Source: Anaerolineae bacterium
GTDB lineage: Bacteria; Chloroflexota; Anaerolineae; JACIWR01
DNA: 13,852 nucleotides
Assembly (NCBI GenBank): GCA_021162125.1
Contig: JAGGZG010000016.1
Coordinates: 1 to 13,852 of the forward strand
Direction: 5' to 3'
In this document: in pieces, positions 12,036 through 13,852 of the stretch
Position numbering within the stretch: position 1 is the stretch's first letter
Layout: each line of letters opens with the position of its first letter
Made by a program: the position numbers and the translations under genes
The notes under the pieces: model-generated
The model's input: the letters and a program-made list of their open reading frames with translations, nothing else
Told to the model about the DNA's origin: nothing
Databases searched by the model: none

Positions 12036-13852
12036 ATGAGCAAATCTTCAGGGATAACGCCGCTGCGCCGCCAATATCTCCAGATCAAAAGCCAATACCC
12101 GGACGCCATCGTCCTCTACCGCCTGGGCGACTTCTACGAGACTTTCGACGAGGACGCGAAAATCGTGTCCCAGACCTGCGACATCGTCCTCACCTCGCGG
12201 CCCGTGGGCAAGAATCAGCGCGTGCCGCTGGCCGGGGTGCCCTACCACGCCGTGGAGGGCTACATCGCCAAGCTGATTGGGGCCGGTTACAAAGTGGCCA
12301 TCGTGGAACAGGTGGGGGAGACGCAGGGTAGGGGGCTGATGCACCGCGAGGTGAGGAGAGTGATCACGCCAGGCACGGTGGTGGAGCCGGCCCTGCTGGA
12401 GGATAAGCGCAACAACTACCTGGCGGCCGTCGTCCTGGACGGTGAGCGGGCGGGGTTGGCCTACGCGGACATCACCACCGGCGAGTTCGCCACCACCCAA
12501 CTGGTAGGTGAGGACGTCAGGCGACTGCTGCGCGAGGAACTGGAACGCCTGCAGCCGGCCGAGGTGTTGTCGCCGGCTGCGGATAGCGAGTGGCTGGCAG
12601 CGCCCAGTTTTCACGTCACCCCTTATGAAGATTGGCACTTCGAGTTGGGCAACGCTCGCCAGTCCCTCCTGGATCACTTCCAGGTCGCCTCGCTGGCCGG
12701 TTTCGGTTGTGATGGGCTGCCGCTGGCCGTGCGGGCGGCAGGGGCCCTCGTCCAGTACCTGCAGGAGACCCAGCGGGCGGGCCTGGGCCAACTCGACAGT
12801 CTGCGCACTTATTCTACCAGCGAGTTCATGACCCTGGACGCCGCCACCCGGCGCAATCTGGAGCTGACGGAGACCATCCGCGAGCGGACGACCAGGGGCT
12901 CGCTGCTGGGCGTGTTGGACGCCACGGTGACGGCCATGGGCGGGCGGACTTTGCGCCGCTGGATCAACCAGCCACTCCTGGACCTGTCCCGCCTGAACGA
13001 ACGGCTGGACGCGGTGCAGGCCCTTTACGACGACACTCCGGCACGCAGCGGGCTGATCGCCCTGCTCAAGGGATTGCCCGACCTGGAGCGCCTGACCAAT
13101 CGCCTGGTGCAGCGCATCGTCGGGCCACGCGATTTGCTGGGCATCCGCCGGGCACTGGAGGCGGTGCCGCGCATTAAAGAAGTGCTGGTCGCTGGCCCTC
13201 TGAGCGGTCTGGTAGAAGCGCTTGACCCCTGCGCCGAGGTCGCTGCTCTGATCGGGCAGGCCATCGCCGAGGACCCACCGGCGACGCTGGCGACCGGCGG
13301 GGTGATCCGCCCCGGCTTCTCGGCGGAATTGGACGGGGTGGTCGCCGCTGCGCAGGATGCCAAGCAATGGGTGGCCAATCTGGAGCGCAGCGAGCGGCAG
13401 CGCACCGGCATCAAGTCGCTGAAAGTGGGCTACAACAAAGTCTTCGGCTATTACATCGAGGTGACCAAGGCCAACCTGGACGCCGTGCCCGCCGAGTACA
13501 TCCGCAAGCAGACCCTGGTCAACGCTGAACGGTTCATCACCCCGGAGCTCAAAGAATACGAGTCCCTGATCCTGAACGCCCAGGAGCGCATCCTGGACAT
13601 TGAGACGCGCCTTTTCCGCGAGGTGTGTGACCAGGTGGCCGCCGCCGCGCCGCGCATGCTGCGCACCGCCCGCGTCCTGGCTCAGCTCGACGTGTACGCG
13701 GCCCTGGCCGAGGTCGCGCTGCGCAACCGGTACACGCGCCCCGTGCTCACCACGGATGACCTGCTGGAGATCAAGGCCGGTCGCCATCCGGTGGTGGAGC
13801 TGCTCCAGCGCGACGAGCCTTTCGTCCCCAACGACGTGCACCTCAACGCCGA
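12036..13852 (+). CDS. mutS: DNA mismatch repair protein MutS (5' part, runs off the window)
   Basis: An open frame of 605 complete codons reaches the window end. It begins M-S-K-S-S-G-I-T-P-L-R-R-Q-Y. Domain I has G-D-F-Y-E at 31-35, whose F33 and E35 are the Phe-x-Glu residues that stack and hydrogen-bond at a mismatch, so this is mismatch-binding MutS1 and not MutS2. Connector, core and clamp follow, including the core motif K-V-G-Y-N-K-V-F-G-Y-Y-I-E-V. The frame stops at P-N-D-V-H-L-N-A-E, roughly 20 residues before the expected Walker A, so the ATPase half lies outside. The ATG is preceded by GGAGGGAGGG (12021-12030) with 5 bases between. It is divergent from the PLP-enzyme gene; no mutL is visible. 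Confidence 0.96.
   Translation, partial: MSKSSGITPLRRQYLQIKSQYPDAIVLYRLGDFYETFDEDAKIVSQTCDIVLTSRPVGKNQRVPLAGVPYHAVEGYIAKLIGAGYKVAIVEQVGETQGRGLMHREVRRVITPGTVVEPALLEDKRNNYLAAVVLDGERAGLAYADITTGEFATTQLVGEDVRRLLREELERLQPAEVLSPAADSEWLAAPSFHVTPYEDWHFELGNARQSLLDHFQVASLAGFGCDGLPLAVRAAGALVQYLQETQRAGLGQLDSLRTYSTSEFMTLDAATRRNLELTETIRERTTRGSLLGVLDATVTAMGGRTLRRWINQPLLDLSRLNERLDAVQALYDDTPARSGLIALLKGLPDLERLTNRLVQRIVGPRDLLGIRRALEAVPRIKEVLVAGPLSGLVEALDPCAEVAALIGQAIAEDPPATLATGGVIRPGFSAELDGVVAAAQDAKQWVANLERSERQRTGIKSLKVGYNKVFGYYIEVTKANLDAVPAEYIRKQTLVNAERFITPELKEYESLILNAQERILDIETRLFREVCDQVAAAAPRMLRTARVLAQLDVYAALAEVALRNRYTRPVLTTDDLLEIKAGRHPVVELLQRDEPFVPNDVHLNA

Noticed and set aside
11828..12109. 94-codon N-terminal extension of the PLP enzyme
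   Set aside because: It would cross the enzyme's own promoter and the mutS start, and the family N terminus and ribosome site match the ATG at 11827.
12048..13841. 597-codon open frame on the - strand
   Set aside because: It is the antisense shadow of mutS; the + strand frame has full MutS motifs and a promoter and ribosome site, while the antisense protein is a low-complexity Gln/His/Gly/Arg string.

Overview
The window looks like chromosomal DNA from a GC-rich bacterium with ordinary housekeeping genes. My best guess is a Chloroflexota (Anaerolineae-like) lineage. That guess rests on the style of the proteins (an Hfq-like domain fused to an HTH, a standalone ComEC-type lipoprotein, the tryptophan-synthase-beta-like PLP enzyme) and on the small intergenic palindromes and heptamer repeats. 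It is an inference from pattern, not a database result. I see no phage, insertion sequence, CRISPR array, tRNA or rRNA.

Layout. On the + strand, 1-2411 holds the 3' tail of a HemW-like gene, then ridA, then a homodimer-type ABC exporter that overlaps ridA by 4 bases. A strong promoter (2594-2622) starts a second + strand unit: a ComEC-like metallo-beta-lactamase lipoprotein, a DUF3006-like protein with an internal duplication, and a REC-GAF-histidine kinase. This unit ends at a textbook terminator (5905-5946). A convergent - strand operon follows, read from 9907 down to 5960: a TldD-type protease, two consecutive small genes that each join an XRE-type helix-turn-helix to a C-terminal Sm/Hfq-like domain, and an AI-2E-family permease. 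Divergent from it is an FmdB-type zinc-ribbon gene (10002-10235) with its own near-consensus promoter. Next comes a - strand PLP-dependent enzyme (10424-11827). It is divergent from mutS, which starts at 12036 and runs off the window just before its ATPase domain. Both members of that pair have near-consensus sigma-70 promoters in the shared 208-bp gap.

The most unusual content is the pair of HTH-Sm fusion genes at 7125-8428. They overlap by one base, share one architecture (N-terminal DNA-binding fold, C-terminal Hfq-like fold) and lie in one operon with tldD. The smaller keeps a clear counterpart of the Hfq Sm2 signature (Q-R-H-A-V against Y-K-H-A-I). The larger keeps the Sm1 G-Q-I and F-x-x-Y pattern but has lost the Sm2 histidine, and it carries a basic linker and two copies of a helical repeat. 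They could form a DNA- and RNA-binding regulator pair; the function is inferred.

Secondary points of interest are a heptamer repeat (CA[A/C]CACG) in two intergenic regions 10 kb apart, once in tandem and once as an inverted hairpin; an open reading frame running without a stop from hemW into ridA, with a single-base indel as a plausible cause; and a cluster of small palindromes between the kinase and permease genes.
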